Shown here piece by piece: positions 51,124 through 59,852 of a stretch of 64,000 nucleotides of DNA. The stretch lies in contig NZ_CAJTYX010000006.1 in assembly GCF_910583865.1 (NCBI RefSeq), positions 1 to 64,000 on the forward strand, written 5' to 3'. This DNA is from an uncultured Muribaculum sp. GTDB lineage: Bacteria; Bacteroidota; Bacteroidia; Bacteroidales; Muribaculaceae. Position 1 is the stretch's first letter. Each line of letters starts with the position of its first letter. Made by a program: the position numbers and the translations under genes. The notes beneath the pieces are model-generated. The model searched no databases, had not been told where the DNA came from, and saw nothing but the letters and a program-made list of their open reading frames with translations.

Positions 51124-53139
51124 ATGAACATATCACGACATATCGCCTGCGGCTGCATAGCGGCCATGGCACTTACTTCAACCTCATCCGCAATGGCCTC
51201 CGACAATAAGAAATTCGACTACGTGGTCGACCGGTTCGCCGATATAGAGGTACTGCGCTATCCGGTGCCCGACTTCGAGAAACTGTCACTGAGCCAGAAG
51301 ATGCTCGTCTACCACCTTACCGAGGCCGCACTGGCCGGACGCGACATACTTTGGGATCAGAACTGCCGACTCAACCTCGAGTTGCGCGACATGCTCGAAA
51401 AAATCTACACCGGCTACACCGGCAATCGTGAGGATCCTGAATTCAAGGCGTTCGAGAAATACCTTAAGCAGGTATGGTTTGCCAACGGCGTCCACCACCA
51501 CTATTCGATGGACAAGTTCAAGCCCGAATTCTCACGCCGGTGGATCATGACACAGCTCGTGAAGATTCCCGACAATCAGCGTCCACCCCACGAACCACAG
51601 CTCATAAAGCTGATATTCAATCCCGACTTCATGGCCAAGCGCGTCAACCAGGCCGAAGGTCAGGATCTTATCATGACATCGGCTGTCAACATGTATGAGG
51701 AAGGTCTCACCCAGAAAGAAATCGAGGATTACTTCAATGCCATAAAGGACACCACTTCGCTCACTCCCGTATCCTACGGGCTCAATACGAAGAAAGTGAA
51801 AGTCAACGGCAAGGTCACGGAGCTCCCTTACAAACTGGGAGGTCTATACACAAAGGCCATCCAGCGCATAGTACGCGAACTCTCCCTCGCCTCGATTTAT
51901 GCCGAGAATCCGGCTCAGAAAGCTTATATCGACAAACTCATTGAATTCTATACCACCGGCGACCTCAAGACCTTCGATGACTACTCCATCCTTTGGGCCG
52001 AGGAGACCGACTCGCAGGTAGACTTCATCAACGGATTTATCGAAAGCTACGGCGACCCGCTCGGTATGACCGGCTCGTGGGAATCTATCGTCAACTTCAA
52101 GAACATCCCGGCATCTAAGCGCACCGAGACCATCAGCGGAAATGCCCAGTGGTTCGAAGAACATTCGCCTGTCGATCCGCGCTTCCGCAAGGAGAAAGTG
52201 AAAGGGGTGACCGCCAAGGTAATCACCGCCGCCATTCTCGCCGGTGACGCCTACCCTGCCACACCTATCGGCATCAATCTCCCCAACGCCAACTGGATTC
52301 GCGCGGCACACGGCTCTAAGTCCGTGACACTGGAAAATATCACCCAGGCCTACGACGAGGCATCACACGGCAACGGCTTCAATCAGGAGTTCGTGATTGA
52401 TGACGCCACGTCCAAGCTGCTCGACGACTATCTGTTCATCACCGATAATCTCCATACCGACCTCCACGAATGCCTCGGCCATGCATCGGGCCGTCTGCTC
52501 CCGGGTGTCGATCCCGACGCGCTCAAAGCCCACGGCTCCACTCTTGAGGAGGCCCGCGCCGACCTGTTCGCGCTCTACTACCTGGCCGACCCCAAGCTGC
52601 TCGAACTCGGGTTGCTCGACAACCCCGACGCCTACAAGGCCGAATATTATAAGTATATCCTCAACGGACTCATGACACAGCTCATGCGCATAGAGCCTGG
52701 AAAGGATGTCGAGGAGGCTCACATGCGCAACCGCAAGCTCATCTCGGAATGGGCCTACGAGCATGGCAAGCCCGACAACGTGATTGAATATGTCAAACGC
52801 GACGGCAAGACCTACATCCGCATCAATGACTATGCCAAGCTGCGACAGCTCTTCGGACAGCTCCTTGGAGAGATACAGCGCATAAAGAGTGAAGGTGACT
52901 ATCAGGCCGGGCGTGACCTTGTGGAAAAATATGCCGTGAAGGTCGATCCCGCCATCCACAATGAGGTGCTCGAGCGCTACAGCCATCTCGACATCGCCCC
53001 CTACCGTGGATTCGTAAACCCGGTCTATTCACTCGTGCGCGACTCCGACGGCGCCATCACCGACGTGACAGTCTCCTACTCCGAAGATTACATTCCGCAG
53101 ATGCTGCGCTATTCACGCGACTACCGTACTTTGAAATAA
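51124..53139 (+). CDS. dipeptidyl peptidase III family (M49) zinc peptidase
   Basis: Peptidase of 671 residues with a signal-like N-terminus (MNISRHIACGCIAAMALTSTSSAMA), so periplasmic or exported. The M49 zinc motif HECLGH lies at residues 448-453 and the second motif EEARAD at 475-480 supplies the third ligand. Bacterial members are often mislabelled dihydrofolate reductase. Function: release of dipeptides from the N-terminus of short peptides. Confidence 0.88.
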   Translation: MNISRHIACGCIAAMALTSTSSAMASDNKKFDYVVDRFADIEVLRYPVPDFEKLSLSQKMLVYHLTEAALAGRDILWDQNCRLNLELRDMLEKIYTGYTGNREDPEFKAFEKYLKQVWFANGVHHHYSMDKFKPEFSRRWIMTQLVKIPDNQRPPHEPQLIKLIFNPDFMAKRVNQAEGQDLIMTSAVNMYEEGLTQKEIEDYFNAIKDTTSLTPVSYGLNTKKVKVNGKVTELPYKLGGLYTKAIQRIVRELSLASIYAENPAQKAYIDKLIEFYTTGDLKTFDDYSILWAEETDSQVDFINGFIESYGDPLGMTGSWESIVNFKNIPASKRTETISGNAQWFEEHSPVDPRFRKEKVKGVTAKVITAAILAGDAYPATPIGINLPNANWIRAAHGSKSVTLENITQAYDEASHGNGFNQEFVIDDATSKLLDDYLFITDNLHTDLHECLGHASGRLLPGVDPDALKAHGSTLEEARADLFALYYLADPKLLELGLLDNPDAYKAEYYKYILNGLMTQLMRIEPGKDVEEAHMRNRKLISEWAYEHGKPDNVIEYVKRDGKTYIRINDYAKLRQLFGQLLGEIQRIKSEGDYQAGRDLVEKYAVKVDPAIHNEVLERYSHLDIAPYRGFVNPVYSLVRDSDGAITDVTVSYSEDYIPQMLRYSRDYRTLK

Positions 53140-53176
53140 AAACCGTAACTTTGCATCCGTAAAATCTACTTAGCAA

Positions 53177-54199
53177 ATGTTAGACAAGATACAAGCACTC
53201 CATGCCGAAATCGACGGTCTGAAAGCCGCCGACGCAGCCGAAGTGGAGTCACTGCGCATCAAATACCTCAGCAAGAAGGGTGAGATAAACGCACTGTTCA
53301 ACGACTTCCGCGCGCTATCCCCCGACGAGAAACGCGCCATCGGCGCCCCGCTCAACGAACTAAAGACATTCGCCACCGACAAGATCAACGCCCTGCGCGA
53401 TGCCCTCGACAACGGCGAGGCCTCCGAAGTGTCGATTGACATGAGCCGAACCGCAGCCCCCTTAGCGCTTGGCACCCGCCATCCGCTGTCGCTCGTGCGT
53501 GCAGAAATCATCGATATATTCTCGCGCCTCGGGTTCACACTTGCCGAAGGTCCCGAAATCGAGGATGACTGGCACGTGTTCTCGGCCATGAACTTCGCAG
53601 CCGACCATCCGGCACGCGACATGCAGGACACATTCTTCATCCAGCGCTCGCCCGACGTGTTGCTGCGCACCCACACATCGTCTGTGCAGTCGCGCGTGAT
53701 GGAGACCACGCGGCCACCTATACGCATCATATGCCCCGGACGCGTCTACCGCAATGAGGCCATATCGGCACGTGCCCACTGCTTCTTCCATCAGGTGGAG
53801 GCCCTGTATGTCGACAAGAACGTATCGTTTGCCGACCTACGCCAGACCCTACTGTATTTCGCACGTGAAATGTTCGGCCCGGAGACAAAGATACGCCTGC
53901 GCCCGAGCTACTTCCCCTTCACCGAACCCTCGGCCGAGATGGATATCTCCTGCAACCTGTGTGGAGGCAAGGGATGCTCTTTCTGCAAACACACCGGATG
54001 GGTCGAAATCCTCGGTTGCGGCATGGTCGACCCTGCCGTGCTCGAGGCCTGCGGCATAGACAGCTCGGTATATTCCGGATTCGCACTCGGCATGGGTGTC
54101 GAGCGTATCACAAACCTGAAATACCAGGTCAATGACCTGCGTCTCTTCTCGGAGAACGACACAAGATTCCTCGACGAGTTCACTGCGGCACATAAATAA
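53177..54199 (+). CDS. pheS: phenylalanine-tRNA ligase alpha subunit
   Basis: Catalytic alpha subunit of class II PheRS, 340 residues. The N-terminal coiled coil (1-85) binds tRNA. Class II motif 2 includes RVYRNEAISARAHCFFHQVEALYVD, and motif 3 is GFALGMGVERITNLKY. A cysteine cluster, CNLCGGKGCSFCKHTGW, is inserted before motif 3. pheT is not adjacent and must lie elsewhere. The start codon is 37 bases after the M49 peptidase gene. Confidence 0.95.
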   Translation: MLDKIQALHAEIDGLKAADAAEVESLRIKYLSKKGEINALFNDFRALSPDEKRAIGAPLNELKTFATDKINALRDALDNGEASEVSIDMSRTAAPLALGTRHPLSLVRAEIIDIFSRLGFTLAEGPEIEDDWHVFSAMNFAADHPARDMQDTFFIQRSPDVLLRTHTSSVQSRVMETTRPPIRIICPGRVYRNEAISARAHCFFHQVEALYVDKNVSFADLRQTLLYFAREMFGPETKIRLRPSYFPFTEPSAEMDISCNLCGGKGCSFCKHTGWVEILGCGMVDPAVLEACGIDSSVYSGFALGMGVERITNLKYQVNDLRLFSENDTRFLDEFTAAHK

Positions 54200-54213
54200 A
54201 AAGAGCCAACGAC

Positions 54214-54894
54214 ATGACCACGAAAGAGCGCTACCGACGGGTATTGGAAATCTTTGACAAGGCCATGCCCGTGGCGGAGACCGAACTACACTACGACACG
54301 CCGTTCCACCTTCTGGTGGCGGTAATCCTGTCTGCACAATGCACTGACAAGCGCATAAACATGGTCACACCCGCGCTCTTCGAGGCCTACCCTACCCCTG
54401 CCGACATGGCTGCAGCCACGGAGGAGGAGATTTTCGGATACATCCGCTCCGTATCATATCCCAACAACAAGACCCGTTCCCTGTTGGGCGCGGCACGGAT
54501 GCTTGTCGATGAGTTCGGTGGCGAAGTGCCATCCGACATCGACTCGCTGATGCGCCTGCCGGGAGTAGGCCGCAAGACCGCCAACGTGATGCTCGCCGTT
54601 GTATGGAACAAGGCCGCCATGGCTGTAGACACCCACGTGTTCCGTGTGAGCGAACGCATCGGCCTGACCACCGGATCAAAGAATCCGCTCACCACCGAGA
54701 AGGCCCTTTGCGCCAATATCCCCGAGGAGGTCATCCCCAAGGCCCACCATTGGCTCATACTACACGGACGATACGTCTGCAAGGCCCGGCGTCCCGACTG
54801 CCTCAACTGTTATTTAACCGAAGTCTGCCGATATTACTCTGACGGCACCAGGAAAGCGCCGGTATCCGACAAGATGCCTCGGCAAGACAGATAA
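54214..54894 (+). CDS. nth: endonuclease III
   Basis: Bifunctional DNA glycosylase/AP lyase for oxidised pyrimidines, 226 residues. The helix-hairpin-helix LPGVGRKTANVML contains the catalytic Lys; the AVDTHVFRVSERIG block contains the catalytic Asp. The 4Fe-4S cluster cysteines follow the pattern C-x6-C-x2-C-x5-C (CKARRPDCLNCYLTEVC). It follows pheS by 14 bases. Confidence 0.95.
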   Translation: MTTKERYRRVLEIFDKAMPVAETELHYDTPFHLLVAVILSAQCTDKRINMVTPALFEAYPTPADMAAATEEEIFGYIRSVSYPNNKTRSLLGAARMLVDEFGGEVPSDIDSLMRLPGVGRKTANVMLAVVWNKAAMAVDTHVFRVSERIGLTTGSKNPLTTEKALCANIPEEVIPKAHHWLILHGRYVCKARRPDCLNCYLTEVCRYYSDGTRKAPVSDKMPRQDR

Positions 54895-54915
54895 GCCAAA
54901 TAACGACCCGTCATC

Positions 54916-55581
54916 ATGGACTACGAGCAGGCATTCCTATTCATCATCGAGGTAATCGGCACTGTAGCGTTTGCCATATCCGGCATAAGAATGGCAGCGG
55001 CAAAGCAGTTCGACTGGTTCGGGGCCTATACCGTGGGGCTGGTCACTGCCATAGGCGGAGGAACTTTGCGCGACATCCTCCTCGACATACCGGTATTCTG
55101 GATGCAGACATGGTGGTATCTCGCTGTGACAGGGCTGTCGCTGATTGTGGTGATAGTGTTCAGACGCATACTCGTGCACACCCGCGTGCTCTTCATCTTC
55201 GACACAATCGGGTTAGCCCTTTTCGTAGTGATAGGCATACAAAAGACCATCGACGCCGACTATCCCCTATGGGTGGCCATAATAATGGGAATAATCACAG
55301 GAGCCATCGGAGGTGTGATACGCGACATACTAATCAACAGCGAGCCGCTCCTGTTCAAGAAGGACCTCTATGCCACGGCATGCCTCGCCGGAGGGCTGGT
55401 CTACGGAATGCTGATCGCGTTCGGCGCGCCGGTAACTGTGCAGGGAATAGCATGCGCGGCCACGGTAATAGCCATGAGAGTGCTCGCATTGCGCTACGGA
55501 TGGTCGCTCCCCGTACTCGGCGACACATATTGCCTCGACACCCCCGACCGTCAGAACCACAAAGACTGCGACAAAAAATAA
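54916..55581 (+). CDS. trimeric intracellular cation (TRIC) channel family protein
   Basis: Inner-membrane protein of 221 residues with seven predicted spans arranged as two related halves: FAISGIRMAAAKQFDWFGAYTVGLVTAIGGGTLRDILLD and the second copy IMGIITGAIGGVIRDILINSEP. The GGGTLRD and GGVIRD motifs mark the UPF0126/TRIC family, whose bacterial members form K+-permeable trimers. It lies in the nth-gtrA run with a 21-base gap. Confidence 0.88.
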   Translation: MDYEQAFLFIIEVIGTVAFAISGIRMAAAKQFDWFGAYTVGLVTAIGGGTLRDILLDIPVFWMQTWWYLAVTGLSLIVVIVFRRILVHTRVLFIFDTIGLALFVVIGIQKTIDADYPLWVAIIMGIITGAIGGVIRDILINSEPLLFKKDLYATACLAGGLVYGMLIAFGAPVTVQGIACAATVIAMRVLALRYGWSLPVLGDTYCLDTPDRQNHKDCDKK

Positions 55582-55621
55582 ACAACCATAATCCCCCGTG
55601 GAAACATCACAGACACAAAGC

Positions 55622-56053
55622 ATGAAACTCCCGCTAAACCAGTCAGCGCTACAATTCATAAAATACGCTTGCGTAGGCGTAATTAACACGCTCGTGACTT
55701 TCGGTGTGATTATTCTGTGCAAATCAATCCTCGGCCTGAATCCATGGTTATCCAACGCCCTTGGCTACATCTGCGGCATCGTCAACTCGTTCATATGGAA
55801 CAAGCGGTGGGTGTTCCGCACATCAGGCAACTACGCCCGTGAGGCGATAGCATTCCTGTCGGGAGCGGCCGTGTGCTATGGCGTGCAACTCCTCACTGTG
55901 TGGCTTCTGTTCAATGAGACCGGACTACGGACATGGGAATACACGCTGTTCTCTTTCACCCTCTCCGGCTACGGAATAGCTACAGTCTGCGGCAACATCA
56001 TATACACAGTGTCGTACTACATCTACAACAAGCTTATCACATTCCGCAGCTGA
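55622..56053 (+). CDS. GtrA-family membrane protein
   Basis: Protein of 143 residues with four membrane spans (FIKYACVGVINTLVTFG, LGYICGIVNSFIWNKRWVFR, and two later spans). The pattern is typical of GtrA-like proteins, which help translocate lipid-linked sugars in cell-surface polysaccharide assembly. The start could be the ATG at 55622 (used here) or an in-frame GTG at 55598, which is 17 bases after the TRIC gene. Confidence 0.82.
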   Translation: MKLPLNQSALQFIKYACVGVINTLVTFGVIILCKSILGLNPWLSNALGYICGIVNSFIWNKRWVFRTSGNYAREAIAFLSGAAVCYGVQLLTVWLLFNETGLRTWEYTLFSFTLSGYGIATVCGNIIYTVSYYIYNKLITFRS

Positions 56054-56143
56054 CCAAGGAGGACGTGCAGCTATTAACATTCATTAATACACAACGCCCG
56101 CTTTTTATTCCCCGACGACCCATACTCTTTCAGTTGAAAGAAC

Positions 56144-56172
56144 TAAATTTGTGTGTTCACTTGTTATATTTG
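56144..56172 (+). promoter_or_regulatory. two overlapping -7-like boxes before the patatin gene
   Basis: TAAATTTG (56144-56151) and TATATTTG (56165-56172) both match TAnnTTTG and are spaced 21 bases apart. Clear -33 boxes are lacking. The ATG at 56212 follows the second by about 40 bases. Confidence 0.4.
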
Positions 56173-56211
56173 TGAGATGACTTAATAAATCTGATTTCAC
56201 AAATAAGACCT

Positions 56212-57012
56212 ATGGTAATGTTTCGACGTCGACCCTATAAAATCGGTCTTGCGCTCAGCGGAGGAGGAGCCAGAGGATTCGCCCATCTGGGCGCGCTGTA
56301 TGCCCTGGAAGAGCAGGGTATACATCCCGATATCGTGGCCGGAGTAAGTGCCGGCAGCATAGCCGCGGCTCTCTACGGAAGCGGACTCCGCCCGATGGAG
56401 ATAATGCGCTGCTTCATGAAGGCCCGTTTCTGGGACTTCTGCGAAATAGGTGTCCCCAGCGGAGGATTCTTCACGATGAAAGGATTCCACGCTTTCATCA
56501 ACGAGAATCTTAAAGTCAGGAGACTTGAAGAATGCCCCGTACCGACAGTGATATGCGCCACCGACCTCGACAACTGCAAACCGGTCCAGTGGCGGAAAGG
56601 CTCAATATCGGAGCGTGTCCTCGCCTCATGCTCCATGCCTGTAGTGTTCAAGCCGGTAGTCATCGGAGGAATACATTATGTCGATGGTGGAGTGCTCCAC
56701 AATCTGCCGTCATGGGCAATACGCGACGACACCTCACACCTGATAGGGATAAACGTAAGCCCGCAGATAAAACCCGAGCGTTCCTCAGGCAACATACTGG
56801 ATGTCGCCACACGATCATTCCACCTGATGTCGAGAAACAATGCCGTTGCCGACATACAGTTGTGCGATACTGTAGTGTCGGTAGATTCAATCGCCGACAT
56901 GGGCGTGTTTACATTAAAAGAAAAGGAAAGGATGTTCAAGAGCGGCTACTATGCAACAAAGAAAGCGCTCGCAGAATCTCCGATTCCGAAGTCGTCATTT
57001 TCAATCCTATGA
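56212..57012 (+). CDS. patatin-like phospholipase
   Basis: Serine hydrolase of 266 residues with the patatin Ser-Asp dyad: oxyanion loop SGGGARGFAHLGAL near residue 17, nucleophile elbow GVSAGS near residue 46 (GxSxG), and DGGVLHNLP with the catalytic Asp. No signal peptide, so probably a cytosolic or peripheral phospholipase/lysophospholipase. The GH13 gene starts eight bases after its stop. Confidence 0.87.
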   Translation: MVMFRRRPYKIGLALSGGGARGFAHLGALYALEEQGIHPDIVAGVSAGSIAAALYGSGLRPMEIMRCFMKARFWDFCEIGVPSGGFFTMKGFHAFINENLKVRRLEECPVPTVICATDLDNCKPVQWRKGSISERVLASCSMPVVFKPVVIGGIHYVDGGVLHNLPSWAIRDDTSHLIGINVSPQIKPERSSGNILDVATRSFHLMSRNNAVADIQLCDTVVSVDSIADMGVFTLKEKERMFKSGYYATKKALAESPIPKSSFSIL

Positions 57013-57019
57013 CCGTTTT

Positions 57020-58732
57020 ATGACCACCGAAAAACCGATCATCTATCAGCTTCTTCCCAGACTGTTTGCCAACCCGTGCGATCATTGCGTGCCCGACGGC
57101 ACCATTGAGCAGAACGGTTCGGGAAAGATGAACGACATCACCTCGAAAGTGCTCAAAAGCATAAAAGGACTTGGTGTCACACACATATGGTACACCGGAG
57201 TTATCGAGCACTCCAACAAGACCGACTATAGCCGTTATGGCATACCCCGCGACAATCCATACATCGTAAAAGGACGCGCAGGATCGCCGTATGCGATAAA
57301 GGACTACTATGATATCGACCCGGACATCGCTGTCAACGTAAACAAGCGTATCGAGGAATTCCAGGCGCTTGTCGACCGTACTCACGATGCCGGGATGAAA
57401 GTCATTATCGACTTCGTGCCCAACCATGTGTCCCGCCAATACATTTCCGACGCCAAGCCTCCGAAAGTAAAGGATTTCGGAGTAGGCGACGACCGCAATC
57501 GCTTCTTTGCCCGCGACAACAGCTTCTACTACATACCTCACCAGTTGTTCGCGCCATCGATCAACCTCGGTTCGGGCGACAACGCATACGTGGAGTTTCC
57601 CGCCAAAGCCTCGGGCAACGACTGTTTCACAGCATTCCCCTCGCAATATGACTGGTATGAGACCGTCAAGCTAAACTACGGCGTGGATTATGGCGACCAA
57701 AGCAGGCATTTCTATCCCATTCCGCGCACATGGCACGACATGCTCGCCATTCTACGCTACTGGTGCGATATGGGGGTCGACGGATTCCGCTGCGACATGG
57801 CCCACATGGTGCCGCTCGAATTCTGGCAATGGGCCATATCAAACATCCGCGAACGCTATCCCCACATTGTGTTTATCGCAGAAATCTACGATGTGGCGCT
57901 CTACCGCGACTTCATCAAATACGGCGGGTTCGACTATCTCTACGACAAAGTAAACCTATACGACACACTGCGCGGCATACAGTGCCACAACGTGTCGGCG
58001 GCCCAGCTCACCCACTGCTGGCAGACCGTGGAGGGGATTGGTGCAAACATGCTCAACTTCCTCGAAAACCACGACGAACAACGCTTCGGCTCGGTGCAGT
58101 ACGCCGGCGACCCGTCGCTTGTCATACCGTCGCTCGTGGTGAGCGCGTTCATCTCGACAGGCCCGATGATGATATATGCCGGACAGGAACTCGGCGAACA
58201 GGCCACCGATGCCGAGGGGTTCAGCGGGCATGACGGCCGCACCACCATATTCGACTACTGGAGCATACCGACCATACGTCGCTGGATGAATTCCGGCAAT
58301 TGGGACTCCGAACTTCTTACCTCGCGCGAACGCTGGCTGCGCGACAAGTACAAGACCATACTCACCATCTGCAACCAGGAGAAAGCCATAGCGAGAGGCC
58401 GGTTCTTCGACCTGATGTATGTCAACTACGAGAATCATACCCTCAATCCCCATCGCCAGTACGTGTTCCTGCGCAGTTGTGACGACGAGACGCTGCTCAT
58501 AGCCGTAAACTTCGACTCCGTGCCGTGCAATCTGAAGATCAACATCCCACTGCACGCGTTCGAGACACTGGGCATACCGCAAGGCGACTGCGTGGCCATC
58601 GACCTGCTATCGCACGACATGATGCGCAAGCATCTGTCGTACGACATGCCGTTTGAGGCCGAAATCGGGCCTTACGATGCGACGGTTTGGAAAATCAAAC
58701 ACAAGAACGTGCTGTCACGCTATAAAAAGTAG
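57020..58732 (+). CDS. alpha-amylase family (GH13) glycoside hydrolase
   Basis: Cytosolic enzyme of 570 residues (no signal peptide) from the ATG at 57020 (MTTEKPIIYQLLPRLF). The four GH13 regions are present: I, FVPNHVS; II, DGFRCDMAHM with the nucleophile Asp; III, FIAEIYD with the acid/base Glu; IV, FLENHDEQRF with the transition-state Asp. The small C-terminal beta domain has LRSCDDETLLIAVNFDS. The likely substrates are maltodextrins or other alpha-glucans; the subfamily is not obvious. An in-frame ATG at 56951 overlaps the patatin gene and is rejected. Confidence 0.88.
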   Translation: MTTEKPIIYQLLPRLFANPCDHCVPDGTIEQNGSGKMNDITSKVLKSIKGLGVTHIWYTGVIEHSNKTDYSRYGIPRDNPYIVKGRAGSPYAIKDYYDIDPDIAVNVNKRIEEFQALVDRTHDAGMKVIIDFVPNHVSRQYISDAKPPKVKDFGVGDDRNRFFARDNSFYYIPHQLFAPSINLGSGDNAYVEFPAKASGNDCFTAFPSQYDWYETVKLNYGVDYGDQSRHFYPIPRTWHDMLAILRYWCDMGVDGFRCDMAHMVPLEFWQWAISNIRERYPHIVFIAEIYDVALYRDFIKYGGFDYLYDKVNLYDTLRGIQCHNVSAAQLTHCWQTVEGIGANMLNFLENHDEQRFGSVQYAGDPSLVIPSLVVSAFISTGPMMIYAGQELGEQATDAEGFSGHDGRTTIFDYWSIPTIRRWMNSGNWDSELLTSRERWLRDKYKTILTICNQEKAIARGRFFDLMYVNYENHTLNPHRQYVFLRSCDDETLLIAVNFDSVPCNLKINIPLHAFETLGIPQGDCVAIDLLSHDMMRKHLSYDMPFEAEIGPYDATVWKIKHKNVLSRYKK

Positions 58733-58765
58733 ACCACGACGGGTCGATTATCCGCCAAAAAGCGA

Positions 58766-58773
58766 TAACTTTG
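58766..58773 (+). promoter_or_regulatory. candidate -7 element of prs
   Basis: TAACTTTG matches TAnnTTTG. The -33 box is not clear. The ATG of prs is 45 bases downstream. Confidence 0.45.
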
Positions 58774-58818
58774 CACCATCGAATCCGAAATTTCTGAACT
58801 TAAATACACTTTCTTGTA

Positions 58819-59751
58819 ATGTTACCCCCTTTTAAGATTTTTGCCGGTACGAAGTCGGAGTACATGGCCAAGGAGATATGCAAGGACCTTGGCGTGGAGC
58901 TTGGCAAAATGAACATCCAGCACTTCGCCGACGGCGAGTTCGAGGTGTCGTTCGAGGAATCCATCCGTGGATGCGAGGTATATCTCGTACAATCCACATT
59001 CCCCAACAGCGACAACCTCATGGAGCTGCTGCTCATGATCGACGCTGCCAAGCGTGCATCCGCAGCATCAATCATCGCTGTCATGCCCTACTTCGGATGG
59101 GCACGTCAGGACCGCAAGGACAAGCCGCGTGTGTCGATTGCCGCAAAGCTCGTGGCTGATCTTCTCAGCACAGCCGGAGTAAACCGCGTCATCTGCATGG
59201 ATCTCCACGCCGACCAGATTCAGGGATTCTTCAATGTACCCGTCGACCATCTCTACGCATCGTCGGTGTTCATCCCCTATATCGAGTCGCTGCATCTCCC
59301 CGACATGGTGATCGCCACTCCCGACGTGGGCGGCGCGAAGCGTGCCAACAACTACGCGAAATACTTCAACGTGCCCCTCGTGCTCTGCCACAAGCAGCGC
59401 GCCAAAGCCAACGTTGTTGCCTCGATGACCGTAATCGGTGAGGTAAAGGACAAGAATGTAATCCTCATCGACGATATGGTCGACACAGCCGGCACTATCA
59501 CCAAGGCAGCCGACCTTATGATGAGCGAAGGCGCCAAGAGCGTGCGTGCTCTCTGCTCGCATGCCATCATGAGCGACCCCGCAAGCCAACGCGTCACCGA
59601 CTGCGGCATCTGTGAGATGATATTCACCAACTCCATCCCATACACCGGCGACTGCAAGAAGTGCACCATCCTCTCTGTAGCCCATCTCTTCGCCGACACC
59701 ATCCGCCGCGTCCACGAAAACCAGTCCATCTCCTCACAGTACCTCATCTGA
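58819..59751 (+). CDS. prs: ribose-phosphate pyrophosphokinase
   Basis: Makes PRPP from ribose 5-phosphate and ATP for nucleotide, histidine and tryptophan synthesis. The 310-residue protein matches the family: the PYFGWARQDRKDKPR flexible loop, the metal/ATP block MDLHADQIQGFF, and the PRPP-binding motif VILIDDMVDTAGTI. Second half-domain and C-terminal YTGDCKKC are present. Confidence 0.96.
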   Translation: MLPPFKIFAGTKSEYMAKEICKDLGVELGKMNIQHFADGEFEVSFEESIRGCEVYLVQSTFPNSDNLMELLLMIDAAKRASAASIIAVMPYFGWARQDRKDKPRVSIAAKLVADLLSTAGVNRVICMDLHADQIQGFFNVPVDHLYASSVFIPYIESLHLPDMVIATPDVGGAKRANNYAKYFNVPLVLCHKQRAKANVVASMTVIGEVKDKNVILIDDMVDTAGTITKAADLMMSEGAKSVRALCSHAIMSDPASQRVTDCGICEMIFTNSIPYTGDCKKCTILSVAHLFADTIRRVHENQSISSQYLI

Positions 59752-59766
59752 TAAAACGTATCGTAA

Positions 59767-59813
59767 CATAAAGCAAGGGCTTCGTTTTCATCAAACGAAG
59801 CCCTTGCTTTATG
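59767..59813. terminator. bidirectional terminator between prs and the esterase gene
   Basis: Seventeen-base perfect stem AAGCAAGGGCTTCGTTT / AAACGAAGCCCTTGCTT (59771-59787 and 59793-59809), flanked by CATA/TATG, between converging genes. Confidence 0.88.
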
Positions 59814-59852
59814 TTGTATTTGAGCCTATATGATACAGGACAAGCACTTAAA